Assembly: GCA_010093485.1 (NCBI GenBank)
Contig: MU001494.1
Location: 637,786 to 701,785, forward strand
Reading direction: 5' to 3'
DNA from: Karstenula rhodostoma CBS 690.94
Lineage: Eukaryota; Ascomycota; Dothideomycetes; Pleosporales; Didymosphaeriaceae
DNA: 64,000 nt
The notes beneath the pieces are model-generated. The model made no database searches. It was not told the DNA's origin and saw nothing but the letters and a program-made list of their open reading frames with translations. A program made the position numbers and the translations under genes. The stretch's first letter is position 1, and each line of letters starts with the position of its first letter. This document shows positions 1 through 10,972 of this stretch, piece by piece.

Positions 1-485
1 TATTGGAGCTCCTTCCTGAAAAGAACTTCTCTTTCAAGATTGCAGGGTCTCCTGATGTGCGGTTGGCTTCAAGCCCTCCTGAGGCCCGAATCCATCACGC
101 TCATGTCCGAAGGCGTGGGTGGCGTTTGCACGCAAACGTCCAGGGTGCAGGAACGTACACAGCCTCGCCGTGCATGCAGTCATACCGAAAGGGATTCTAG
201 CGAAGACGCGGAAGTCGGGTCGATGCGATGCATGTATCGTGGATTACCATTTACGGTAATTGCCGATGTCCTGCGCCAGGGTAGCCTTGCTCTTGCGCTT
301 ATACGTTTTTGGTCTCGTCTATGGAAACCCGCTGATTGGTTCTCCACAATACCTCTTTTTGGGAGGCGACTTTACATCGCCGCGGAGTACATTGAGAGGT
401 ATTTGGTGTTCTCGCTCTGCCTCGTAAGAGTTCACCAGTATTTTGGATCTACTGACCGGCAACCCCACCATCGTCAGCGCCCAAA
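1..485. other. Left-edge region with no supported gene
   Basis: No reading frame here has a recognisable domain or a convincing splice pattern. The open frame at 40-489 on the plus strand overlaps the P450 start and has no family signature. It is treated as the upstream region of the P450 gene. Confidence 0.5.
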
Positions 486-2293
486 ATGATCGAACTCCAG
501 GTTCCTCATCTTCCCGACGCGTTTCGAGGTCAAGTTGCCCGATCAGCTCTGTACATTAGCATATTTCTATGGGCAGTTCCGCTTTTAGAGTATATCTTCC
601 GTAAAAGGGTTCGCAGGAATGGATCTGTGCCAGTGATTGGGTTGCCTTCAGGTACCCACCTGAAGGATGCCAGGCAGAAGTTCTATAGCGATGCCCAATC
701 AATGCTGTTGGAAGGGTACACGAAGGTCAATATCATGAACTCTTTTCTGCTGGAAATATGCTAATGAGTCCAAAAGTTCAAAGGATCGCCTTTCTATGTG
801 CCTACGCCGCTTGGGGAGCGACTCATGATTCCGCCCAAGTATGTCGAAGAGCTCAAAGGTGCACCGATGGAGGACGTGGATTTCGTAGGAACCTTCTTCG
901 AGGTAGGGAAGAGTAGCGGTGACTGGTAAATCAACGAGCTGACGCGATTGAAGATGTTTGAAGGGAAGTACACCACCATGGGTAGTCGATCACAACTGCA
1001 TCCCCGCGTAACTCGACTGCAGCTGAATCAGCATATGGGTGCGTAAAGACTGCGCAAACGAATGCATGAGCTTACCGCCGTAGAATCAATCCTGCAGCCT
1101 GTTAGGGAAGAAATCATTGATACTTTTGAGGATGAGGTCAAAGTGGGCAGTGGTACGAAACTGCACACAAGCAAAAACGAACCACGAAACTGACATGGTC
1201 CTTAGAATGGACCGAGGTACCGTTCGCGGACAAACTTACATGGATTGTTGCGCGAGCATCGAGCAGAATGTTCGGAGGCAAAGAGCTTGCTAGGAATGCC
1301 CCCTGGCTGAAAGCAACACAGGACTTTGCTATGGACGGCTTCATCGGGGCCCAGAAGATCAAGCAGTATCCAAAGCTGATCCGTCCATTCGTAGCGCCAT
1401 TCATTGCAGAGCTGCGGCGCATCCCCAGACACCATGGGGCAGTAAGGAAAGCAGTATCAAGCATTCTTGAAGCCCGTGGCTACGATCCCAGGAAGCCAGT
1501 CGGCTCGAGGACCACGTCAAAACCCAGCGACTTTTTGCAGTGGATGATTGATGACGCGCAACCCGGAGAAGAGAAACCAGAATTTCTCGCGGAAATTCTG
1601 TTGAAGATCAGCTTTGCGGCTTTACATACCAGTGCCGCGTCGCCAATGCAGCTGGTCTACGACTTGTGCGAGCATCCAGAGTACATTGCGCCATTGCGCG
1701 AGGAGGTTGATAAGGTAATGAATGAGCACCCGGTTTTAGACAAGCGCGCGTTGGGTAAGCTGCGCAAGTTGGATTCGTTCATGAAGGAGAGTTTGCGTTT
1801 CAACCCACTGTTGTTAGGTGAGTGGGCTTAGCCTGTACATGTACGGGAAGAGAGTTGACATGTTCCAGTAACCTTTGAACGCATTATCCACAACGGCTAC
1901 ACCCTCTCCGATGGCTTCCAGATTCCTCCTGGCACGTTTGTCGGCTCTCCATCGCAGGCGATCGCAATGAATCCAGAAGTCTACCCGGACCCTGAAAAGT
2001 TTGACGGCTGGCGTCACGAAAAGATGCTACAAGCGGTCGAAAAGGATCCGTCGGCGGCAGGCCGCACCAAATGGGCATCCGCAAACCTGGACAACATGGC
2101 TTTTGGATATGGTAGGCATGCGTGTCCTGGCCGATTCTTCGCCGACTACGAGATCAAGCTTATCATGGCCCATCTCTTGAGTACATACGATTTCGAGTAC
2201 GTGAAGGAGCAGAAGGAAAGGCCTGCGAACCTCAATGCCGAGACGCAGATGATTCCGAACCACCAAGCGAAGATTCGGATGCGTAGACGGTAG
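486..2293 (+). CDS. Cytochrome P450 monooxygenase, six exons
   Basis: Haem-thiolate monooxygenase, probably anchored in the ER by the hydrophobic stretch at about residues 20-40. Exons are 486-725, 777-902, 954-1038, 1084-1152, 1206-1817 and 1869-2293, giving 1557 nt and 518 aa. Introns are 45-53 nt; the first has a weaker GTCAAT donor. Visible motifs are the ExxR of helix K (KESLR), the PERF-like segment with FDGW, and the haem loop FGYGRHACPGRFF, whose Cys463 is the axial ligand. The helix-I stretch (FAALHTSAAS) lacks the usual acidic-Thr pair, as seen in some fungal ent-kaurene-oxidase-like P450s. No PKS, NRPS or terpene synthase lies next to it, so the substrate is unknown. Fragmented reading frames are explained by introns; nothing suggests a pseudogene. 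Confidence 0.88.
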
Positions 2294-2466
2294 TTGGCCT
2301 CTCTTTCCTGCTTTGGAGATGTCCAGTACATCAGAAAGATCCATGGGCTCTTTAGATTTAAAAGTAGCCATCTTTTTTCAATCAAAACGTATGTAGTCAG
2401 GTACTCGATGGTGCGGTAGAGCAATATGCGTGCAGAGGTCCAGCAGGTGTGCCATGACGTAAGGAA

Positions 2467-2498
2467 GCCACAGCGCCACAGCGCCACAGCGCCACAGA
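2467..2498 (+). repeat. 8-bp tandem repeat (GCCACAGC), four copies
   Basis: Four head-to-tail copies of an 8-bp unit lie between the P450 stop and the phosphatase gene. No function is apparent. Confidence 0.8.
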
Positions 2499-2624
2499 AG
2501 TCGCGATGTCGCATGCTCACCTCGTTGCATGACGTCGACACAGAAGCGATTGTGCATAGCTATAACCCTTCTGTCGCTCTTCCTCCTCGCTGCACTCCCA
2601 TTCTGCCTCGCGCGCCACCCCATA

Positions 2625-3305
2625 ATGCCCCGCCGCGGCGCAAACTCGTCGTTCGGCGGCGACGCCACCACGACGACGACGGCGCTCCCCGAGAAAACCC
2701 AGTGGCCGGCGACCTTCACAGACGGCTTGCCCTTGCCCAAGATAGTCGTCTTTGATCTGGACTACACGCTCTGGCCGTTCTGGGTCGACACGCACGTCAC
2801 GGGGCCGCTCAAGGCGCAAGAGGGCGGGCTGAAGGTCAAGGACCGCTACGGCGAGGGCTACGGCTTCTACGCCCATGTTGGAGGCATATTAGACGCAGTA
2901 CGTGCCGCCTCTTGCATCTAGTCCTGACGCGACGCTAACTCCGCCCAGCTCAAGCAAAAAGGCATCCTCATCGGCGCTGCCTCGCGCACACACGCACCCG
3001 ACCTCGGCCGCGAGATGCTCAAACTCCTCAAGATACCCAGCTCCACGTCGTCGTCCTCGTCTTCGCGCGCGATAGATTATTTCGACCACCTGCAAATATA
3101 CCCCGGGAACAAGACGACGCATTTCGAGCGGATACATAGGGATTCGGGGGTTGCATTCGAGGATATGCTGTTCTTCGATGATGAGAGCCGGAACAAGAAC
3201 GTCGAGGTACTCGGTGTGGTGATGCAGCTGATAAGGGACGGGGTTACGATTAATGAAATTGACGCGGGCGTGAGGAGTTGGAGGAAGAGGCATAATAAAG
3301 TCTAG
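2625..3305 (+). CDS. MDP-1-type magnesium-dependent phosphatase (HAD superfamily)
   Basis: Two exons, 2625-2897 and 2949-3305, with a 51-nt intron; 209 aa, normal for fungal MDP-1 proteins. HAD motif I is FDLDYTLWPFW, with nucleophile Asp44 and general acid Asp46. Motif II (AASRTHAPD) follows the intron, and motif III is FFDDESRNKNVE. MDP-1 enzymes act on phosphotyrosine and on glycated or sugar-phosphate substrates; the physiological target in fungi is not settled. An in-frame ATG at 2529 would add a hydrophobic leader, but that stretch is a CT-rich tract typical of a fungal transcription start, so 2625 is preferred. The poly-Thr and poly-Ser runs (ACGACG and TCGTCC codon tracts) are low-complexity loops. 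Confidence 0.85.
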
Positions 3306-3982
3306 TCCCAACCGAATCGAGGAAGAGACCGGCGATGGGTGTAATGTAGGGAAGATGCGGTTTGGGAACGTGCAAATAGTTGCTGGCTTCGCGCGGATTG
3401 GAAGAAGAGGTTGAGGCATTATTTCACGTGCACCACGTACGTTCACGTTAAAACTAGAGCTACTGAGTACGACTCACGATACAATACAGACAGACGCCAA
3501 TTGACGAGCACGCTTTCTGACGCCAATGGGTAACGCAAAGCGCCGACACAAGCACATCGCACACCCGGCTTCGACGTCTTGAAGTGCATAAATAACAAGC
3601 AAACATCGAGCCGCTCTTCTCAACGATCGATAGCTCTTTGGCGCTTGTTGCGGGGTACATGATTCTCTGGCAAGCTCATCATCCAAGTCCTTCGCTGCAT
3701 GTCCTACGTTTGACGCCCTACCCACCCGTGGTTTGCAGCAGTTCGCGAAGAGTCGACAATTTATGGCTCCCTACCTCCCTCTTACCCCGCGCGCGGCACT
3801 CACTTTCCCAAACGCTCTCACATTTCTTCCTTCACACGCTGCTGTCCGTCCATGCGCTGCCCGTTTGCGCTTCCCCTCTACATATATACGTCGTCTTTGC
3901 CTGAGAAGCTCTTCTCTCCATCTTCCCACTTCTCTCTTCTCGTCAATCACGGTGTCCGCTACCTTGACTCGAACCACTCAAC
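3306..3982 (+). promoter_or_regulatory. Intergenic region and promoter of the four-module secreted protein
   Basis: No gene is supported. The last 250 nt before the ATG at 3983 are strongly pyrimidine-rich on the plus strand, with a TATATA-like stretch near 3886. This is the usual look of a strong filamentous-fungal promoter and leader. Confidence 0.4.
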
Positions 3983-5287
3983 ATGCGCGTCCTGTCAGCT
4001 CTCGTCGGCGCCGCCGCCGCTCTCGCTGGCTCAGCGTTTGCTCGCGCCATACCCAACGCCGGAGTCACCAACATCGCTTCCGCCAACGAGGCCTCTCCCG
4101 ACAACTACACTTGCGGTTACGCCTGGACTGAGCACAATATGCTGGGCGAGCCCATCCGTCTTCCAGCCTGGCAGGTAGTCACGCACAAGTATATGAAATA
4201 CTATTCCCTCTCTCCCAATTGCGCATGCAGATTCTGGGATGACGAGGGCGGACTTGTCATTGGCAGCGGGTCTGAGGGAGACTTCTCGCCAAAACGCGAT
4301 ATGATCTATGCGGGGTGCTGGCACGATGGGCACAGTGGGCACCTCGAAACCAAGGGATTCGAAGTCAACGGAATGGAAGCCAAGGGAATGGAAGCCAAGG
4401 ACCTTGCTGGAACTGTTAACGAAGCCTCTCCCGATATCATCTACTGCGGCTATGTCTACACCGGGTATAACTTGCAAGGTTTCTCAAATGGCCTTGTTCC
4501 TTGGAGGAACACAAAGGCGTACGTCAAAAGCTACAACATATCCGGTGCCTGCCTCTGTACCTTCCGGATCGGTGAACCAGGACGTGAGTCAACCCCTGTA
4601 GTGCTGAAGGGACCGATCCAAGGCAATCTCGACGATAAAGCCTTCAACGTCCTCTGCGAGCAAGGAGGCGGCCCGCCGCCCTCTATCAAGCGGGGAGATA
4701 CTGGAGATCTCGCTGTAGCAGCATCGGCGTCGGTAGAGCCGTTCAACTGTGGATACGTCTCCGCAGAGCAAGGTCAGCGAGGCGACAGTGTCCGCCTCCC
4801 CCTTGGAGCTTATAGCTGGATCCCAGGAAAAACTCTCCAGAGCTACAGAATCACCGGAAACTGCCACTGTGCCTTCCGCCGCAATGTTCCCATACCCGGC
4901 GTCGCAGACGTCACCGGCCCTCTCACAGGAGATCTCAAAGTAGCCTACGAGACCGCCATATGCGAGCGGTCTTTCTCCAGCAAGCGGGACGAGCCCCAAG
5001 ACCTCGCCGCCACAATAGCATCAGCCCCAGTGCTGGCCAAAGAAGACGCTGTCCAATGCGGCTACGCGTACTCGGAGCACAGCCTCCGCGGCAAGCAAGT
5101 TTCCCTGCCAGGAGATGGCAGCAAAGTATACTACGAAATCATCAACAGCTACGTCATCTCTGGCGAATGTCTCTGCACGTTTGCGTCAAAGCCCGGCGCG
5201 GTGCCGGAAAATGTCCACGATATCAAGGGCCCGGGGCAGGGCGAGATCTACATCGATGCGGCGAGCGTGGTTTGCAGGATGGTTTAG
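3983..5287 (+). CDS. Secreted protein of four cysteine modules with dibasic sites
   Basis: Single exon, 434 aa. A signal peptide is clear (Met-Arg, then a hydrophobic core to about residue 20). The rest holds four related modules of about 70-75 aa. Each opens with a CGY motif, then a C-x-C pair followed by F or W, then a fourth Cys: C44/C80/C82/C112, C155/C190/C192/C225, C256/C294/C296/C327 and C359/C396/C398/C431, implying two disulfides per module. Lys-Arg pairs of Kex2 type occur at 104-105, 236-237 and 334-335; the last two sit in the linkers after modules 2 and 3. The first linker carries GMEAK twice. I do not recognise the family. It could be an apoplastic or wall-associated protein or a precursor of several small domains. 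Confidence 0.8.
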   Translation: MRVLSALVGAAAALAGSAFARAIPNAGVTNIASANEASPDNYTCGYAWTEHNMLGEPIRLPAWQVVTHKYMKYYSLSPNCACRFWDDEGGLVIGSGSEGDFSPKRDMIYAGCWHDGHSGHLETKGFEVNGMEAKGMEAKDLAGTVNEASPDIIYCGYVYTGYNLQGFSNGLVPWRNTKAYVKSYNISGACLCTFRIGEPGRESTPVVLKGPIQGNLDDKAFNVLCEQGGGPPPSIKRGDTGDLAVAASASVEPFNCGYVSAEQGQRGDSVRLPLGAYSWIPGKTLQSYRITGNCHCAFRRNVPIPGVADVTGPLTGDLKVAYETAICERSFSSKRDEPQDLAATIASAPVLAKEDAVQCGYAYSEHSLRGKQVSLPGDGSKVYYEIINSYVISGECLCTFASKPGAVPENVHDIKGPGQGEIYIDAASVVCRMV

Positions 5288-5895
5288 GGGGGAGTGGGTG
5301 CTGGGTGCTGGGGATCGGAAGGGGATGTATGACGAGGAGCACAAAGTGAGCCAAGGTGGGAGAGGCAGCGGAGTATGCCTAATAAAAAACATTCGAAGAT
5401 CCTCGGACGAATCGTGACCCTTTCCACAACAGCACACCGCGCCGCCGTGCACCTGTGCCGCGCACCGCCACGCGGACACCGTCACGCCGCAGCAGCACAT
5501 AGCGTTTACTTGAACCCGCGCCGCGACCAGATCACGCCATTTGTACGCAGTGTTTTAGACGCCTTTTTCTATTTTTTGTGATTATCATACTACTAATACA
5601 AACCACTCTTCTCTTCTCTGATGGTACAAATAAGTCAAGTCAAGTCTCGAACATCGAGCTGAAAGGGTATAAAAAATGCAAAGAAAGTGTCGAAGCGAAT
5701 GCGGAAGAGGGGCCATAACAGCTGGCAAAGAAGTGAATCATCCCCGTCGTACCCGAAGAATGATTAACCCCCGCTCAAGCGAGGGTGCAAGTCGAAGTGA
5801 AGTCTATGCGCGCGCAGGTCCCACTCGTGTAGCCCATCCCATCCGTATATATAAATATCAACCATTAAGCCATCGTAAGTGCAGTCTGTGCGGGT
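5288..5895. other. Convergent 3' flanks
   Basis: Two genes converge here. The region holds their presumed 3' UTRs, an AATAAA signal near 5380 on the plus strand, and AT-rich stretches near 5570-5620. No further gene is seen. Confidence 0.5.
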
Positions 5896-8800
5896 TTAGA
5901 ACAGGCGCCGCCCGATCAGCGCAGGATCCGCAAACTGCATCTCGCCGCTCCTCTTGCGCTGCACGGTGGGGTCGTCGCTGAAGTCGGCCTGCGAAGGGGA
6001 AGGACTAGGGCTGAGGTGCTGGTTCCTGGGGACCTCGAGCACACCGCTGACGCTGTCGTTACCCATGGGCTTGCGCTTGATCGTCAGGGGAAGGCCCGTG
6101 GACGCGAGGAGGGTCTGACCTGGCCCGGCAAGTGTGGGCTGGCGGCGCAGGGGAAGCGACTTCTTGGGGAAGAGAGGCCGAGGTATGTCATCTAGGTGGT
6201 CTACCCCGTTGATGCCCCAGTTGTTGTTATCATCGGGCTTGGGACCGACGTGGGTGGGAGGTGGCTGGACTAGCGTGCGCTGGCTGTCAGGAGACTCGCG
6301 CGGCATGGGTGAGTGACGCTCCTCAGGAGTGTTGCGGCCAGACACTGTGAGTGGTTCCGGAATCAGAGAGTCGCTGTCTGAGTCACGCCCAGGAAAGTGT
6401 GACCCGAACGGCGCAGGCGGCGGGCGGAACTCATAGGGATTGGGTGAAGGACCGCGTGATGGCGCTGCGCCTCCAGAGCGAGGCGTAGGTGGCGGCGCCA
6501 AGACCGTGATCGAGCTTTCCGTTGCAGTGCGCATGTCGACGTTCAAGATGAGGTCATGCTCGAAAGGATCAGCAAACGGGTCGCTGTTCCTCTCAGAGGC
6601 GCGGGCTCTGACAGGGCTAGAGCTGCGGTTTGCAGCTTGTGTTGGACCATAAGGAGACATCGGAGGGTACTCTCGCGTTGCAGGAGTGTTGTTGAAGGCA
6701 TTGAAGGCATACGGGTTGATCGTGAGCGGACCCTTGACGGTACCACCCATAGGAGGTGGATTGGCTACAGGCTTGGGCTCTTCGGGGTCAAGGAAGGGGT
6801 TCTGGGCAGCCTCATCCTTGTACTGGTTGAGGCTGACGCTTGATGCTAACGCGGCAGCGTTGAGCGCCAGTGAGGGATCCCAAGGAGAAGTAGACAGGTA
6901 GGAACCAGCGCTGTACCGCGACTCGCGAGGGAGAGGCGCTGGTGACGACGTCTGCTCGCGCGCAGTGTACACAGGACCGATGGAATGGCGATATGACGAG
7001 GCCTTTGATGCGGAACGAGTAAGTCCGCCAGCGGCAGCACCTTGAGTAGAGGGACCATATACGGATGCGCTGGAAAGTGACCGACTAAGCACACCTCCGG
7101 CGGCACCAGACATGGCAGGGGCGGCGGGCACAGCACCTCCAGCTTCAGCATCATGGTTACCGTTGCCTCCACTTGGAGGATCGTAGATGTGACCCATCTC
7201 AGGGTAGACATCTCCAGAGCTGTGGCGCTTGTTGCTCATGTTGGATTGGTAGCGACGGGCAAGGAAGAGGGCAGCAACAAGGGCAACGAGTAAACATGTT
7301 GTGCCTCCAACAGCAATACCGGCTGTTTGCGACTTGGACAGTGGCGGCGGTTTCTCTTCGCCGCCTGCACCTCCAAGAGGAGCATCGGTCGATGAAGCCG
7401 AAGGCTTAGCAGCTGGGTCAACAGAGTCGAAGCCAGTCGGGACAGTGGGGGGAGGTCCAAGCTGTGCAGAAGTCTCAGTGGGGATTTCATCGGTAGGGCT
7501 GTCGGTAGGATCATCGGAAGGGGCCTCAGTCTCCGAAGCTGGTTCACTGCTAGCTTGTGAGATTGTCTCGTCGGTAGCAGTCGGTATACCTTCCGTAGGG
7601 CTGGGGGTCGGAGACTGCTCGCCACTACTTGCACTGGTATCAGGGTTGGTGATGCTCTCAGATGTGTGAACAGGGGCATCGATTGGGACCTGCGACTCCA
7701 GTGTGTCTACCTTGACAGCGGTGCTCACGTTGCTACCAGCAAGGGCTGGATCAGTTGGGTGGGCAATGGAGGCAGAGGTTGTGATTCCAGTTGGAAGAGC
7801 TGATCCAGAGGTCATTGACACACCCAGGCCAGAGGTTGGCACCAGGGTTGCTCCATCAGATGATACGCTAGTGACTACCGCAGAAGTCTCGCTCGTGGGT
7901 ACGAGGGTAGGGTCAACCGTGCCAGATAGCAAGTCAGTCACCGATATCTCGCTCGTAGATACAAGGGTAGGGTCAACCGTGCCAGATAGCAAGTCAGTCA
8001 AGGGTGCCTCGCTCGTAGGTACGAGGGTAGGGTCAACCGTGCCAGATGGCAAGTCAGTCAAGGGTATCTCGCTGGCTGGCACCGATGTCTCAATTGCGGA
8101 AGTCTCACCAACGGATGTTGTAGGGGCGTCCGACGGGGTCGGGCTTACTTGGGTCTCGTTTGTGAGCAGCTCCGTAGATGTCAAGTCCGAAGGCTCGGAC
8201 AAGGCTGAGGTTGGGGCAGCAGAAGGATCAAAAAGCGACAACGGCGGCAAATCGCTGTCCAAGGGAGCTGCCGATGATGACGTTGTCGTCGCATCAGATA
8301 CTCCCACAGATGTAGGGTCTGCCGTGGGTGTAACAGTGGACTCCACACTATCCGTTGAAGACACAGTAGCATCTATCGGTGTCGCTGAAGGCACAGGCGT
8401 AGCGCCAGTGCCCGATGCACCGGGAAGAGAAATAACGTCACTTAAAGAGGTGGAGACGGGCGCGTCCGCGGAGGTAGTAGGGACATCTGAAGCGGTCTCC
8501 GAAGCAGGAATAGTAGGCTCAACCGGCTTAACCGAGGTCAGGACCTCAGAAATGATGGAAGAGATTGCGCTGCTGACCTCAGTGGGAATGGCGTCCACAT
8601 CGGACTTGACGGAAGAGACGATGCTGCTGAGGTCGGTCGGAAGTGCATCCACATCGGACTTGACTGAGGAGACAATGTTGCTGACGTCGGTAGGAAGGGC
8701 ATCGATATCCGACTTGACCGACGAGTTGACACTGCTGATATCGGTAGGAAGCGCATCTACATCAGACTTGACTGAAGATACAACGCTCGAGACAATGCTG

Positions 8801-10199
8801 TTAATCTCAGTAGGGATAGCATCGACATCGGACTTGACCGAAGATAGAACGCTGCTAATGGCAGACGGTACGTTGTCGATGTCGGACTGTACAGAAGACA
8901 CTACGCTCTTGATCGACGAAGGCACACTTTCAACATCGGAGATGATAGACGAGATGGGCAGGAGGTCGGGCAAAGAAGGCGCAGCGGTTGTCTCAGGGAC
9001 ATCAGTGCTGGTCTTAGAGTGTGAGGTAGCAGTAGCTTCGAAGCTCGTAGTCGTTGGCCCCCCGGTCTGGCTGGTCTCAGTGGCTTCCTCCGGTTGGGTT
9101 CGCGACCTCGTCGGTGTTTCGATCACTGATTCGGTGCTCTCCTCTGCGAAAATTGAGGACGGAGTGACTATTTCCGCTGAGGTGGTCTCAGTGGCACTTG
9201 ATGTCGATACATCCGTTACGGTTGGCTCGGGTGTAGCTGTGGACTCGCTGTGTCGGCTACGAGTGTGCGATGGGGTGGGCGTCTCAATGGATCCGGACAA
9301 AACCGGATCCTCACTAGTGGTCTGCGGCACTTCTGAGCTTGCATCCGATGTTGAAGGTTCCGCGCTTGAGCTAACAGACGTGACATCCTCGGTGGTCTCC
9401 GGAACGACACCCGAGCTGGTCTCGGATACTTCAGTAGATGTAGTTGAGACTGGCCCAGCCGTAGTAGATGGCTTCAAGCTCGAGCTGATTACCGATGATG
9501 TCGTAGCCTTGGTTGCAGATGGCTCTGCGCTTGAGGTGACTTCAGAAGTCGCGACTTCAGTAGATTCAGGCACGACGATAGAGCTAGACTCTGCCGTGAT
9601 GGCCTCAGTACTGGAGATAGATGCACTCAAGGTAGGCTCCGAAGTAGGAAGCTCCCCCTGGGAAGTGTTGGTTTCCGAACCGTCATCTTCGACAGTAGTT
9701 GATTCAGGTTGCGTGGCTGCGGGTTTGTGAGACCTTGACGAGGTTGTGGGAACAGCAGTGGTCTGGAATGGAGTCTCGGTGAGAGGAGCTTCAGACGTGG
9801 TAGGCACCTCAGACGTGGTAGGCACCTCGGACGTGGTAGGTGCCTCGGACGTGGATGGTACCTCATCCTGCGGTGCTGAGGTAGATGGAAGGTCGTCTGG
9901 TGTTGAGATAACAACAACAGAAGTCGGAGTTTCAGGCACCACAGGCTCTGGCTCCTGAGTTTCTGGTACTTCCGGAACGGTGGTCTGATTCGACCATGGT
10001 TGTTGTCGTCGGTTCAGACGATTGTATCGTCGAGCGGTAAGGCTATCCCTCTTACCCAAGTCTTGATCTGTTGTTGTGGTCAAACAAGTTGCAGTGTAGA
10101 GTACTCGAGTGGAGACCTACCTCTGTGCTGAAAAGCTGCATTAGTTGGAGTTACGAGCAACGCCGTATAGGAAAGGACCAAAACACCCTTGAACCACAT
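5896..10199 (-). CDS. Mucin-like single-pass membrane protein, 1416 aa
   Basis: Two exons on the minus strand: 10199-10121 (signal peptide) and 10067-5896, with a 53-nt intron. The short first exon encodes a clean signal peptide (MWFKGVLVLS onward, cleavage near residue 21) that the long open frame alone lacks. A Lys-Arg pair at 32-33 could be a Kex2 site. Residues about 50-930 are a Ser/Thr/Pro-rich, presumably O-mannosylated ectodomain with two 20-aa repeat families and a short TTSEV repeat. One transmembrane helix lies at about 941-963, followed by Arg-Arg and a 453-aa Pro/Ser-rich cytoplasmic tail. The layout resembles fungal wall-stress or mucin sensors, but no WSC, Msb2 or Hkr1 signature is visible and the ectodomain is poor in cysteine. 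Its role as a surface sensor or adhesin is inferred. Confidence 0.82.
7890..8085 (-). repeat. 60-bp coding tandem repeat (SGTVDPTLVPTSE unit)
   Basis: About three copies of a 60-bp unit encode a 20-aa Thr/Ser-rich repeat in the mucin ectodomain. The copies are nearly identical at DNA level, which suggests recent expansion or homogenisation. Confidence 0.8.
8535..8945 (-). repeat. Coding tandem repeat (SSVKSDVDALPTD unit)
   Basis: Seven to eight diverged copies of a unit of about 17-21 aa (roughly 51-63 bp) lie in the mucin ectodomain. Each carries an S-V-K-S-D-V/I-D core and a conserved Pro. The regular spacing of Val/Ile suggests an amphipathic segment, unlike the surrounding Ser/Thr-rich sequence. 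Confidence 0.8.
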
Positions 10200-10972
10200 G
10201 GCATTGTCGAGAAAGGAGTGACTGAATGAACAACAAAACGAGAAAGAGAGCGACAGAGAATGTGAAACGAAAGAAAAGGTACTATGTCCTTAAGGAAGGC
10301 GCGACGTGGCGAAGGCCGACGGTATATCACTTGGCCGCATGCTGGATTCCATTACTTCGGGGGCCACACTTTGGGACCTGCATCCCTGCTGGGATCCGAC
10401 CAGGGTGCTGTCGGGGTTGAGGCTTAGCGCGCACCTACCAACGCCTCAGTCCGAGAGGCCAACCACGTCAGCTAACAATAGACGGTATACCGCAAACGCA
10501 TGATTTCGCTCGCAACCTCCTGGCGGACTCGCGACGGACCAAATCCGGCAGTACACCGGTAAGTCAGAAGCTTGACTTTCGTTTCAATCCGACAGCAGCC
10601 AAATGGGTTCGTTCCTCGCCACCAGATGCGTTCGACCAAAGGCAAGTACCTGTGTCTTGCAGCTCGACAAGACGAATGTAAGAAGCATTACCTGAAACGA
10701 CGTCCTGCTTGGAGTCAATATCCTGGTCAACTTTGGACTTTGCTGTACCTTAAGTCGTCATCTTGAACTACATCCTCTATTGCAAATGAATTTCGGACTG
10801 ACCACTGAGCAGCTGCTGGAATCTGGCCAAAGAGAGATTGCGCTTCGCTTGGGTGATCAACAAGAACCAGGTCGCGTGTAAGACCATCTCATTCACGACA
10901 GGGGTCCGCGTTTCCTCCACATTCTGGTTTCAAGGTTCGCTTCCGGGCTGACCTAGCCCTCAATCAAGACTT
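10200..10972. other. Upstream region of the mucin gene
   Basis: No gene is supported. It lies between the mucin start, transcribed leftwards, and the 3' end of the broken dehydrogenase, so it probably holds the mucin promoter. Confidence 0.4.

Noticed and set aside
486..2293. P450 region looks like a gene broken into four frames with stops
   Set aside because: Five short introns with good signals join all pieces in phase to 518 aa with all core motifs.
486..3305. Possible secondary-metabolite cluster around the P450
   Set aside because: No backbone synthase, transporter or regulator is adjacent; neighbours are a phosphatase and a secreted protein.
7703..9730. 675-codon plus-strand open frame opposite the mucin repeats
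   Set aside because: It mirrors the low-stop Ser/Thr codon pattern of the minus-strand gene. It has no independent features, and the minus strand has a signal peptide, intron and transmembrane helix.
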